Shown: in pieces, positions 52,118 to 60,675 of the stretch
Position numbering within the stretch: the stretch's first letter is position 1
How the letters are laid out: each line of letters opens with the position of its first letter
From: CASFRF01 sp031549345
GTDB taxonomy: Bacteria; Verrucomicrobiota; Lentisphaeria; Victivallales; Victivallaceae
Length of the DNA stretch: 64,000 nt
Direction of reading: 5' to 3'
Assembly: GCA_031549345.1 (NCBI GenBank)
Contig: JAVBPY010000009.1
Location: forward strand, 100,733-164,732
Position numbers and translations under genes: made by a program
Notes under the pieces: model-generated
Database searches by the model: none
What the model was told of the DNA's origin: nothing
What the model saw: the letters and a program-made list of their open reading frames with translations, nothing else

Positions 52118-52639
52118 ATGGAAGAAACGGCTCTCAAGCTTCAGTTGCGCGCCATGTGGGTGGTTATCGCCCTGCTGATGTTTGCCGTTGTTGTTTCCTG
52201 CTGCAGATCCTGGTATGCGGAAGAGCCGGGACTCAGGCACCCGGCCCGCTTTACTTGCTCCGGGCCGGACTGCCAGCAGCAACACCGGCACAACGACGTT
52301 ATGGATGCGGACTGGGAAGACAACGAAATCCGTCAACTCCCGGACATCATTCGCCTTGCCACACAGACGTTGGAACTTTGTGAAGCGCGCCATAAAGCGG
52401 GAACGGCTCCGGAGACGGAGGTTCTCCGGGCCCGCATACAACTGCTGGCACTTCAGCGCCGTCAACTTTTTCTGCGTCAGGCGCCTTCGGAATCGATTTG
52501 GACGATTACAGGGCAACTCCAACAGCTCGCGCGGGAAAACCTGCTGGGGGTTCAGGAGGCATTCCGTAAAGGCAGCATGAGCGTGGAGGAAATGAACGCG
52601 GCGCAACTCCTCGTTCTCCGTTTCGGCGGATCGCTTTAA
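52118..52639 (+). CDS. Small helical membrane/lipoprotein, TolC-hairpin-like motif
   Basis: 173 residues. A hydrophobic segment (13-27, MWVVIALLMFAVVVS) ends VVSCC, a possible lipobox with the cysteine at residue 28. A Cys/His-rich stretch follows (CSGPDCQQQHRHNDVMDADW) that might bind metal, then helices with ARHKAGTAPETEVLRARIQL, a TolC-like repeat. It is a distant relative of the lipoprotein 7 bases upstream. Function is unknown; the link to flotillin is by position only. Confidence 0.62.
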   Translation: MEETALKLQLRAMWVVIALLMFAVVVSCCRSWYAEEPGLRHPARFTCSGPDCQQQHRHNDVMDADWEDNEIRQLPDIIRLATQTLELCEARHKAGTAPETEVLRARIQLLALQRRQLFLRQAPSESIWTITGQLQQLARENLLGVQEAFRKGSMSVEEMNAAQLLVLRFGGSL

Positions 52640-52669
52640 TGGCACGCTTCTATTTTCGTCCCCTTTAAA

Positions 52670-55303
52670 ATGGAACTTTTCCTCGCTCCCACCGGCAACC
52701 TCGGCGACCGGGAAAATCCGGAGCACCGGGCCGGTGCGGTTTTGCTTGGCTTACTGTGCGGCACTTCCAGCCCCGGTGAAAGTGCCGCTGTTTGTTTCTT
52801 CCGTCGCTTTGTCCGCGAATTTGCCGCACGACTGCGGCGGGCGCCGGAGAGCGCCGTGCTCCCGCTGGCGCAACTCCTCCCCTCCATCCGCCCTTCGCCG
52901 GAAGAGTTCAGCGATTTTGCTTTAAGCGCGCCACCGTTCCCCGGCGCCTCTTTTCTGACCACCGCCGCGGCGCAGGAACTCTACCGGGAGTTGGAGCAGG
53001 CTGTTTTGCTTGAAGGCGGCGGAAAAACCGCCGCCGATTACCTTCATGAAAAACTCCCCGCGTGGGATCAAGTAGGGAAAGTGGGATTTCACCTGACCGA
53101 ACATCCGACGGACGCGACGGGGGCTACTCCTTTTCTTTTCCTGGCCACATTCGTCCACCGCCTCGACGGAAACAACCAACCGAAGCACCTTCCGCTCGGG
53201 CGGGCGCTAAAGATGTTTCAGACGGTTCCGGGCACACTCCTGACCGTCCTCGAACCGTTGCGCCGCGCGGCGGAACAAAGTACGTTCGTCGCGCGTTATT
53301 GGCAGGACAGGCAACTTTTCGCTCCTCTTCCGCTCCGGGCGCAGGATGCGCACTTGCTCCTCACCGAGGCGCCGCTTTTAGAGGACGCCGGCATTGGGCT
53401 GCGCATCGTCAATTTATGGAAGAAACGCCCACGCAGGCTTCAAGTACAAGTCGATTTAGGACTCCCCGCCGGAGAAAGCAAACTCGGCGCGGGGGCCATG
53501 CTCCGTTTTTCCGCGCGGGCGGCGCTGGGCGAAGAAGAAATTTCCGCCGAAGAACTCAAAAAACTCGCGGAAAATCCGGCTGGACTTCTCCGCTTCAAAG
53601 GAGAATGGATCGAGGCGGATCCACAAAAAATCAACGAACTCCTTTCCCGTTGGCGCCGTGCGGAGGCAATGCAATTCCATTGCGCAATCCCTTTGCTGCA
53701 GGGACTCCGCCTCCTCGCCGGCGCGCCGGCGCCGGCAAGAGGCGGAGTCCCGCCGCTTGACGAAAACACGCGCTTCGCCGCCGCCGGAACCTTGCGCGAA
53801 TATTGGGAGGGAAGCGTTGCGGAGGCAATGCCGCCTCTGCCGGAAAATCTGGATTCCCTTTTGCGTTCATACCAACGCGAAGGCGTATCCTTCCTCTGGC
53901 GCATGTCCGCGCGCGGCCTCGGTGCGTGCCTTGCCGACGATATGGGACTTGGCAAAACGCTTCAGCTCCTGGCCGTCCTCGAACTCCTGCGACGCGAAGG
54001 AACGCTTGCTCCCCTGCCCGCACTTCTGATCATCCCGGCGTCGCTCCTGGAAAACTGGCGTGCCGAGGCCGCGAAGTTCACGCCGGAACTCCGCGTGGGC
54101 CTGCTGCACCGCGCATGGACATCGCCGGAAGAATGGAACGCACTGCAGCAGGCCCCGGAAACATTTCTTAAGCGCTTCGATCTTGTGGCGGTAACCTACG
54201 CCACACTCTTGCGCCTTCCCGCGCTGACGGGTCGGGAATACCCTTTAATCGCCCTCGACGAGGCCCAGGCCATCAAAAACCCAGCCTCGCGCCAGAGCCG
54301 TGCGGTGCGCGCATTGTGCGGAAGGCGGCGGATCGCGCTCACCGGCACACCGCTGGAGAATAATTTAAGCGATCTTTGGAGCCTCTTCGACTTTCTGGAG
54401 CCGGGGCTCCTTGGAACGCCCGCGGAATTTGCGGCGCTCGCCGTCCAGCGCGAAAATGGCGACCTGGATTATACACCCCTGCGCCGCCTGATCCGTCCCT
54501 TTCTGCTGCGGCGCGTGAAAACGGACCGGGCACTCCTTCCGGAGCTTCCGGACAAGGTTGAACGCGTCTGCTATTGTCGCCTGACGCGCGAACAAACCTC
54601 TTTGTACCTTCAACTCACGGAACGTCTGAAGGCCGCGCTCAATGAGCCGGATGCATTCAAACGAAAAGGAATCATCCTCGGCAGCCTTGCGCATTTCAAG
54701 CAAGTGTGCAACCACCCCGCCCACTACCGGGGCGATGGCGATTACCGGCGCCACGCAAGCGGAAAATTCGAACGCCTCCTTGAGCTCGCCGGCGAAATGG
54801 CGGAAAACCAGGACAAACTCCTCCTTTTCACGCAGTTCCGCGAGATGACAGGTCCTTTGCACGAACTTTTGACGGAAGCGTTCGGCCGTCCGGGGCTGAT
54901 TCTTCACGGAGGAACGCCTGTGCCGGAAAGGGCACGGCATGTCGCGGCGTTTCAGTCGGAAAACGGTCCGCCGTTTTTCATTCTTTCCCTTAAAGCGGGC
55001 GGGACCGGGTTGAATCTTACGGCGGCCAACCAGGTTATCCACTTCGACCGCTGGTGGAACCCGGCGGTCGAAAACCAGGCGACGGACCGCGCTTATCGGA
55101 TTGGGCAACACCGGAACATTCAGGTTCATAAATTCGTAACTTGCGGCACCATCGAGCAGAAAATCGCCCGCATGCTGGAAGAAAAGAAGGACCTCTCCGA
55201 TGCGCTTCTTTCCTCCGGCGTGGAGAAACTCCTGACCGATATGAATAACGCCGAACTCCTCGCCTTCCTGAAATTGGATTCACAATATGCGGAGGAGGAA
55301 TGA
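52670..55303 (+). CDS. SNF2-family ATP-dependent helicase/translocase
   Basis: 877 residues. The first 390 residues are a poorly conserved N-terminal region (bacterial SNF2-type). The ATPase core is complete: DDMGLGKTLQLLAVLELL near 423, IALDEAQAIKNPASRQSRAV near 527, LTGTPLENNLSDLWSLFDF near 559, LLLFTQFREMTGPLHELL near 719, and SLKAGGTGLNLTAANQVIHF with DRWWNPAVENQATDRAYRIG near 773. Such proteins move along DNA and remodel DNA-protein complexes. A SWIM-finger gene overlaps its end by 4 bases, the usual partner in bacteria. No Shine-Dalgarno sequence is clear before ATG 52670. Confidence 0.9.
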   Translation: MELFLAPTGNLGDRENPEHRAGAVLLGLLCGTSSPGESAAVCFFRRFVREFAARLRRAPESAVLPLAQLLPSIRPSPEEFSDFALSAPPFPGASFLTTAAAQELYRELEQAVLLEGGGKTAADYLHEKLPAWDQVGKVGFHLTEHPTDATGATPFLFLATFVHRLDGNNQPKHLPLGRALKMFQTVPGTLLTVLEPLRRAAEQSTFVARYWQDRQLFAPLPLRAQDAHLLLTEAPLLEDAGIGLRIVNLWKKRPRRLQVQVDLGLPAGESKLGAGAMLRFSARAALGEEEISAEELKKLAENPAGLLRFKGEWIEADPQKINELLSRWRRAEAMQFHCAIPLLQGLRLLAGAPAPARGGVPPLDENTRFAAAGTLREYWEGSVAEAMPPLPENLDSLLRSYQREGVSFLWRMSARGLGACLADDMGLGKTLQLLAVLELLRREGTLAPLPALLIIPASLLENWRAEAAKFTPELRVGLLHRAWTSPEEWNALQQAPETFLKRFDLVAVTYATLLRLPALTGREYPLIALDEAQAIKNPASRQSRAVRALCGRRRIALTGTPLENNLSDLWSLFDFLEPGLLGTPAEFAALAVQRENGDLDYTPLRRLIRPFLLRRVKTDRALLPELPDKVERVCYCRLTREQTSLYLQLTERLKAALNEPDAFKRKGIILGSLAHFKQVCNHPAHYRGDGDYRRHASGKFERLLELAGEMAENQDKLLLFTQFREMTGPLHELLTEAFGRPGLILHGGTPVPERARHVAAFQSENGPPFFILSLKAGGTGLNLTAANQVIHFDRWWNPAVENQATDRAYRIGQHRNIQVHKFVTCGTIEQKIARMLEEKKDLSDALLSSGVEKLLTDMNNAELLAFLKLDSQYAEEE

Positions 55304-55899
55304 GCGCCATTTCCTGTACGCTGAAAACCATTGCACGGAATTTCTGGGGAAAAGCCTGGTGTTACCACATTAGCTTATACCAGGATTACGCCAGCCGTCT
55401 GCCGCGCGCACGGACCTACCTCCGGGAGGGGCGCGTCCTCGACCTTGACTTGACGCCAAGCCGCCTCGAAGCGCGGGTACGGGGCAAAGAAGAATACCAT
55501 GTGCAAATCAACATCGCTCCGCTGCCCCCGGAACGCTGGGAGGCGTTGAAACAACGCTGCGCCGGAGAAATCGACTCATTGACCGGACTTCTGCGCGGCG
55601 ATCTGCCGGAGAAAACCCTGCGCGAACTCTGCGATCCGGAAACTGGACTCTTCCCCAAACCAGCAGAAATCCAATGCATATGCAATTGCCTGGATTGGGC
55701 GGATTTATGCAAACATTCCGCCGCCGTCCTCTATGGATTCGGCGTCCGCCTTGACGAAGATCCAAGGCTGCTTTTCACCCTCCGCAATATCGACCCCAAG
55801 GAACTCTTCCGGGAAAGCGGAAGCCGCTTCGCGGAGAATATACAAACAGAACTGGATCTTAGCGACCTCTCCGCCGCCTTTGATCTGGATTTGGAATAA
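55300..55899 (+). CDS. SWIM zinc-finger protein
   Basis: 199 residues. IQCICNCLDWADLCKHSAAV near residue 125 is the SWIM motif C-x-C-x(n)-C-x-H, followed by VLYGFGVRLDEDP typical of these proteins. N-terminal FWGKAWCYHISLYQDYASRL and YLREGRVLDLDLTPSRLEAR also fit SWIM proteins that accompany SNF2 helicases. It likely binds nucleic acid or the helicase. Start and preceding stop share ATGA. Confidence 0.85.
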   Translation: MSAISCTLKTIARNFWGKAWCYHISLYQDYASRLPRARTYLREGRVLDLDLTPSRLEARVRGKEEYHVQINIAPLPPERWEALKQRCAGEIDSLTGLLRGDLPEKTLRELCDPETGLFPKPAEIQCICNCLDWADLCKHSAAVLYGFGVRLDEDPRLLFTLRNIDPKELFRESGSRFAENIQTELDLSDLSAAFDLDLE

Positions 55900-55932
55900 A
55901 AAAAGCGGGACCGGAATTTTTTCCGGCCCCGC
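55898..55932 (-). terminator. Terminator of the secA operon
   Basis: Read on the minus strand: GCGGG-c/a-CCGGAA stem, four-base loop, complementary arm (stem arms 55905-55916 and 55921-55932), then seven T's (55898-55904). It also lies right after the SWIM gene's stop and can act for both convergent genes. Confidence 0.8.
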
Positions 55933-55946
55933 ACTCGCATAGCGTT

Positions 55947-58900
55947 TTATCCTTCGTTACGGCCGCAACACTTTTTGTGTTTTTTGCCGCTTCCGCAGGG
56001 ACAATCGTCGTTCCGCCCCACCTTCTCGCCCTGGCGGCGGTAGGTAATCAACGAAGGCGTAACCGCCGGAGCGGAAGGAACGGAAGATGACTCCGGCTGC
56101 GGCGCAAGATCGGGCGAGGAAACGGAGAGCACCTGCGCCTGGTCGGCCTCGGCTCCGAATTCGAACTGCCCCAGCGAGAGATGCAGCAATTCCTGCGGCA
56201 AAGACGCCAGGAGATCTTCCGCGGTAATCATACGCTCCACCTCCGCCCGGAAAAGCGAACCGGCGATTTCACGGTAGATGCGCTCCATCAGGGTGCAGAA
56301 AATCTCATACGCCTCGCTCTTGTATTCGATGAGCGGATCCTTCTGTGCGTAAGCGCGAAGCGAGATGCTCGAACGCAAATTGTCCATCGCGTAGAGATGC
56401 TCCTGCCACAACCGGTCAATTGCGTCGAGAACGGTGTGGCGCTCAATGTAATCGACCTGTTCTTCGGTGTACACTTTGTTGTGCTCGTGGTACGCCGCCT
56501 CCAATTTATCGATGATCTGCAAAGTCAGAGCCGCGGCATCGGTCAAACGCCCGTTGGAAATCCCCGCCGTAAGGTCGGCGGCGGTGAACGAAACCGGGAA
56601 CATCTGGTGCAACGATCCGAGAAGCAGCTCGAGGCGGAATCCATCCTTCCCTTCCTCGTTCCCCGCAGACGGAGCCGCGGCCCGCTCCACTTCCCGCTGT
56701 ACAACCTGCTCGACGATACTGAACAATTGCTCGTGCGGTTTCCCCGAAAGCATCGCCTCTTTGCGGAGTTTGTAGATAACTTCGCGCTGTTTATTCATCA
56801 CATCGTCGTATTCCAGCGTCCGTTTACGGATGGAAAAGTGATGCTGTTCCACACGCCGTTGCGCGGTTTCGATGGAGCGATTCAACAAAGGATGCTGCAA
56901 CTCGTCGTCCTCTTCCATGCCGAAACGATCGAAAATCTTAATGATACGATCCGAACCGAAGAGGCGCATCAGGTTATCTTCCAGCGAAATGTAGAATTTT
57001 GAGGAACCGGGGTCTCCCTGCCGCGAACAGCGCCCGCGCAACTGGCGGTCGATGCGGCGCGAATCGTGCCGCGAACTTCCGATCACATGCAGTCCGCCCA
57101 ATGCGGCGACGCCGGGACCAAGTTTGATGTCGGTCCCGCGTCCGGCCATGTTGGTCGCCACGGTAACGGCGCCCTGGTACCCCGCCTGTGCGATAATTTC
57201 CGCTTCGCGCTGGTGGTTCTTGGCATTTAAGACATTGTGGGGAATATTCTGGCGCGTAAGAAAGCGGCTCAAAATTTCCGAGTCGTCGACGGAGGTTGTC
57301 CCAAGCAGAACGGGCTGCCCCTTGGCGTGGCGTTCACCGACTTCCTTGACGATCGCATTGTATTTTTCGCGGCGCGTCTTGAAAATGGAGTCGTTGCTGT
57401 CCTTGCGAATACACGGACGATTGGTCGGAATGACGATCACGTCGAGCTTGTAAATCTGATGAAACTCCGACGCTTCGGTTTCCGCCGTTCCGGTCATCCC
57501 GGCAAGCTTTTTATACATCCGGAAGTAATTCTGGATGGTGATGGTCGCCATCGTCTGCGTTTCCGCCTCAATCTCCACATTCTCCTTGGCTTCCAGGGCC
57601 TGGTGGAGCCCGTCGCTGAAGCGGCGGCCGGGCATAAGCCGTCCGGTATGTTCGTCCACAATGTGAACTTTTCCATCCATCACAACGTAATGAACGTCTT
57701 TTTCGAAGAGGCAGTAGGCCTTCAAGAGTTGCGAGATGTCATGCAGACGCTCGCTCTGGATCATGAAATCGCGCTGAAACGCATTGCGGCGCTCCAACCG
57801 TTCCTCGTCGGGAATGGCCGGATCGTTGTCGATTCGGTGCAGTTCCTGGAGGAGGTCGGGCATGATGAACGATTCCGGCTCGTTCGGCGCGATCGCCTCG
57901 CGTCCTTTGGCGGTGAGGTCGGCTTCGTGCGTTTTTTCGTCGATGGTGAAAAACAACGCGGCTTGCACGTCCTGAAGCATCCCGCGGTTGCTGTCGCTGC
58001 GCACCTGGGATTCAAGCTTATCCAACTCGCGCAATGTTTCGCCGTCTTCCTGCGCGCGGAGAAGCTGTTTGTGCGTGGGCATCCCGAATTTGACCTGGAG
58101 GAGCTTCGTCAGAGCCGCGTCACGGTCGGCTTCGGAAAGACCGTCCTTGGCCAGCGCTTCCCGCGCTTCGGACGCAAGACGCGTACAAAGACGGTTCTGC
58201 TTGGCGTACAAATCCGCCACCGGCGGCTGGAGTTTGTCGAACATGTGCGTGGACATGGGCACCGGACCGGCGATAATCAAAGGCGTCCGCGCCTCGTCGA
58301 TCAGGATACTGTCGATTTCGTCGACGATCGCGTAGTGGTAGTCGCGCTGCACAAGGTGCTCGGCGTTGGTGGCCATACCCATATCCCGGAGGTAGTCAAA
58401 GCCAAATTCGCTGTTCGTCCCGTACGTAATGTCGCAAAGATACTGTTCGCGGCGGTCGTTCGGGCGCATCTGGTTTTGCAGACATCCCACGGTAAGGCCG
58501 AGAAAACGGTAAATATAGCCCATCCAATCGGAGTCGCGCTGGGCCAGATAATCGTTGACGGTCACAAGCTGGCAATTTTTTCCCGTCAGGGCGTTCAGGT
58601 ACAGCGGCATGGTTGCAACAAGAGTCTTGCCTTCGCCGGTGGCCATTTCCGCAATGTTTCCGTGATGGAGCGCGAGTCCGCCCATCAACTGCACGTCAAA
58701 GGGGACCATGTCCCACACCAGCGTCTGTCCGCAGACAATGACTTCCTGTCCGACAAGGCGGCGACAGGTGTTTTTCACCGCGGCAAAGGCTTCGCAGGCA
58801 ATGTCGTCGACGGTTTCCCCCGCGGCAAGGCGCTGTCTGAATTCATCGGTTTTAGCACGAAGCTGTTCGTCGGTCAACGACTGGTAGGATTCTTCAATTT

Positions 58901-58988
58901 CGTTGATCTTACGGACCAGCGGACGCATTTTGCGCACATCGCGATCCGACTTGCTGCCGAAAATCTTCTTCAGGAAGTAGGTGATCAT
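55947..58988 (-). CDS. secA: Preprotein translocase ATPase SecA
   Basis: 1013 residues from ATG 58988, longer than E. coli SecA (901). Nucleotide-binding domain 1 has MATGEGKTLVATMPLYLN near 105 and DEIDSILIDEARTPLIIAGP near 210; later VGERHAKGQPVLLGTTSVDD, NMAGRGTDIKLGPGVAALGG and RGRCSRQGDPGSSKFYISL mark domain 2. The tail CPCGSGKKHKKCC is the SEC-C zinc motif that binds SecB and lipid. An acidic insertion in 250-420 accounts for the extra length. SecA drives protein export through SecYEG. It starts in a 4-base overlap with pyrE. Confidence 0.96.
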   Translation of the reverse strand: MITYFLKKIFGSKSDRDVRKMRPLVRKINEIEESYQSLTDEQLRAKTDEFRQRLAAGETVDDIACEAFAAVKNTCRRLVGQEVIVCGQTLVWDMVPFDVQLMGGLALHHGNIAEMATGEGKTLVATMPLYLNALTGKNCQLVTVNDYLAQRDSDWMGYIYRFLGLTVGCLQNQMRPNDRREQYLCDITYGTNSEFGFDYLRDMGMATNAEHLVQRDYHYAIVDEIDSILIDEARTPLIIAGPVPMSTHMFDKLQPPVADLYAKQNRLCTRLASEAREALAKDGLSEADRDAALTKLLQVKFGMPTHKQLLRAQEDGETLRELDKLESQVRSDSNRGMLQDVQAALFFTIDEKTHEADLTAKGREAIAPNEPESFIMPDLLQELHRIDNDPAIPDEERLERRNAFQRDFMIQSERLHDISQLLKAYCLFEKDVHYVVMDGKVHIVDEHTGRLMPGRRFSDGLHQALEAKENVEIEAETQTMATITIQNYFRMYKKLAGMTGTAETEASEFHQIYKLDVIVIPTNRPCIRKDSNDSIFKTRREKYNAIVKEVGERHAKGQPVLLGTTSVDDSEILSRFLTRQNIPHNVLNAKNHQREAEIIAQAGYQGAVTVATNMAGRGTDIKLGPGVAALGGLHVIGSSRHDSRRIDRQLRGRCSRQGDPGSSKFYISLEDNLMRLFGSDRIIKIFDRFGMEEDDELQHPLLNRSIETAQRRVEQHHFSIRKRTLEYDDVMNKQREVIYKLRKEAMLSGKPHEQLFSIVEQVVQREVERAAAPSAGNEEGKDGFRLELLLGSLHQMFPVSFTAADLTAGISNGRLTDAAALTLQIIDKLEAAYHEHNKVYTEEQVDYIERHTVLDAIDRLWQEHLYAMDNLRSSISLRAYAQKDPLIEYKSEAYEIFCTLMERIYREIAGSLFRAEVERMITAEDLLASLPQELLHLSLGQFEFGAEADQAQVLSVSSPDLAPQPESSSVPSAPAVTPSLITYRRQGEKVGRNDDCPCGSGKKHKKCCGRNEG

Positions 58989-59554
58989 AACTTGGAGCCC
59001 GGCCTTTCCACCGGGAGCCCCGCCTTGCAGAGCGGGCACTCCGACTCTTCATACGTCGGGAGCGTAAGTTGCAGAAGGGAGTGAAACGGGACGTCGAACG
59101 CGGCCTTCCCGCCGGAACGGTCCACAATCACCGCGACACCCGCCACAACACCGCCCAGAGAGCGCACCAGCGCAATGGTTTCTTTCACGCGGCCGCCTTC
59201 TGTAACAACATCTTCCGCAACGAGAACTTTCTCGCCGGGACGAATGGAAAATCCGCGTTTAAGGACAAGCGCATTGTCCTCTTTGTCGGCAAAAATAGCG
59301 CGCGTTTTAAGGGCGCGCCCCATCTCCTGGCCGACGATAAGACCGCCGACGGCCGGAGAAATCACCGTTTCAATCTCCATATCCGCAAATTTCTTCGCAA
59401 GTTGAACACAGGCCTTCTCCGCCTTGTCCGGGTATTGAAGAAGAAGCGCCGCCTGGAAAAAGCGGTTGCTGTGCTTACCGCTCCGCAGTTTGAAGTGCCC
59501 GGTAAGAAGTGCGCCGGAATCCTCCAGCAAATGTATGACATCCTGTTCGTTCAT
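58985..59554 (-). CDS. pyrE: Orotate phosphoribosyltransferase
   Basis: 189 residues. The PRPP-binding loop KVLVAEDVVTEGGRVKETI near 119 and AVGGLIVGQEMGRAL near 62 are the OPRTase signature, with FKLRSGKHSNRFFQAALLL near 21. It converts orotate and PRPP to orotidine-5-phosphate in pyrimidine synthesis. Its stop overlaps the secA start by 4 bases. The last cysteines (SECPLCKAGLPVE) form an unusual C-x2-C tail that also occurs in some OPRTases of this length. Confidence 0.93.
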   Translation of the reverse strand: MNEQDVIHLLEDSGALLTGHFKLRSGKHSNRFFQAALLLQYPDKAEKACVQLAKKFADMEIETVISPAVGGLIVGQEMGRALKTRAIFADKEDNALVLKRGFSIRPGEKVLVAEDVVTEGGRVKETIALVRSLGGVVAGVAVIVDRSGGKAAFDVPFHSLLQLTLPTYEESECPLCKAGLPVERPGSKL

Positions 59555-59593
59555 GGAAAACTCCGAAAAATTATAATAAAAAAAAGTCCGCCT

Positions 59594-59986
59594 TCAGCGG
59601 AACGTATCGGGCGACGACGGCTCGATCCACAAATGGAAATCGACCTTCCTTTCGCCGAATTTCAGGCTTATCAGGGTGTTCAGCCGGGTCAAAAGCAGCG
59701 CGTAAGGGATCTTCACCTCTCCGCCCGCGACATTGACGGAAACGTTGCTGTCGCCGAGAATATCCTCCGCCTGGCGGATTGCCACAACCAGCGCAAGCAT
59801 TCGGGAAAGCTTGTCGCGCAATTCTTTATCCAGCGCATACGTCTGGTGGCATTGCGGGCAAACCGCCTGAAAATCGCGTTTCGCAACGTCGGAAAGGTTG
59901 AATTTAACGACACCGTCGCAGGAATCGGCAAAACAATGAAAGTCGATCTGGGCTTTCGCCCCGATGTTCTCGTTGGGATTGATCAT
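59594..59986 (-). CDS. Small protein with zinc-ribbon-like cysteines, unknown function
   Basis: 130 residues from ATG 59986 (MINPNENIGAKAQIDFHCFA); the longer frame has no plausible leader. Cysteines in FHCFADSCDGVVKFNL and VCPQCHQTY give a C-x5-C and C-x2-C arrangement like a zinc ribbon. The remainder (LSRMLALVVAIRQAEDILGD, SLKFGERKVDFHLWI) is helix and strand. I do not know the family. It lies 25 bases downstream of the EIIA gene and 39 bases before pyrE, so it is part of that minus-strand operon. Confidence 0.7.
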   Translation of the reverse strand: MINPNENIGAKAQIDFHCFADSCDGVVKFNLSDVAKRDFQAVCPQCHQTYALDKELRDKLSRMLALVVAIRQAEDILGDSNVSVNVAGGEVKIPYALLLTRLNTLISLKFGERKVDFHLWIEPSSPDTFR

Positions 59987-60011
59987 GGAAGAAAGTTCCT
60001 TCGCTGGGAGG

Positions 60012-60470
60012 TTATTCGCTGTCCGCCTTGAGGGCCGCGAGAATCTCCGCGGGGGTGGCGCAGGCCGCAAGAGCATCCAGGAGGCCCTGGTTGCGCAGAC
60101 GCCGCGAAATGCTGCCGAGGAGCTGGAGGTACGCCTCCGGGTTTTCGTCCGGCGCTACGGTGAAGACGATCACGCGGATCGGCAAATCGTCCTGGCTCTG
60201 GTAATCGGCAATCGGCTGTTCGGTAACCCCGATAATCACAACCGGCTGCGGAATATCGTTCACGCGGATGTGGGGAAGCGCCAGTCCGTTGCCCACGCCG
60301 GTGGTCATCATCTGTTCGCGTTTCCAAGTCATGCGGAAAATCATATCGCGGCTCAGCTTCGTCAGTGCGGCGGCACGGGTGATCAGCGCATCCATCACCT
60401 CAAGTTTGTTCTTGCCGGAGAGCATCATGACCGAGTCCTGGGCAATGTATTTCGCAAATTCGTACTTCAT
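60012..60470 (-). CDS. PTS IIA domain protein (PtsN/EIIA-Ntr type)
   Basis: 152 residues from ATG 60470; earlier in-frame starts would add an implausible basic leader. GNGLALPHIRVNDIPQPVVI near 74 carries the phospho-acceptor histidine in the LPH motif of EIIA-Ntr/fructose-type domains, and VIVFTVAPDENPEAYLQLLG near 110 is conserved. These proteins accept phosphate from HPr-type carriers and regulate metabolism and ion transport. No EIIB or EIIC is nearby, so regulation rather than transport is likely. First gene of the secA operon. Confidence 0.88.
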   Translation of the reverse strand: MKYEFAKYIAQDSVMMLSGKNKLEVMDALITRAAALTKLSRDMIFRMTWKREQMMTTGVGNGLALPHIRVNDIPQPVVIIGVTEQPIADYQSQDDLPIRVIVFTVAPDENPEAYLQLLGSISRRLRNQGLLDALAACATPAEILAALKADSE

Positions 60471-60675
60471 TCCATCAACCTTTCCAGATAGTGTGTTCAA
60501 TTCTCTTTCCCGTAAAATAATCCCCCATTCATCCTTTTGCAATCGAAAAAACATAAAAAAGTGCTTTCCTTTCCCGAAAAGTTTGTTTTTCTGTAAAAAA
60601 TACCACTTTTCCGCTGGAATATCCACGAAAATGGTCTATGGTTAGAAAGTGTCTTATAATTAAGGAGAGTATCGC

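Noticed and set aside
57237..59084. 615-codon plus-strand frame opposite secA
   Set aside because: Shadow frame; secA on the other strand has all expected motifs.
60655..60660. TATAAT 15 bases before the esterase start
   Set aside because: No -35 element at 16-18 bases, and transcription would begin inside the ribosome binding site AAGGAG, so I do not call it a promoter.
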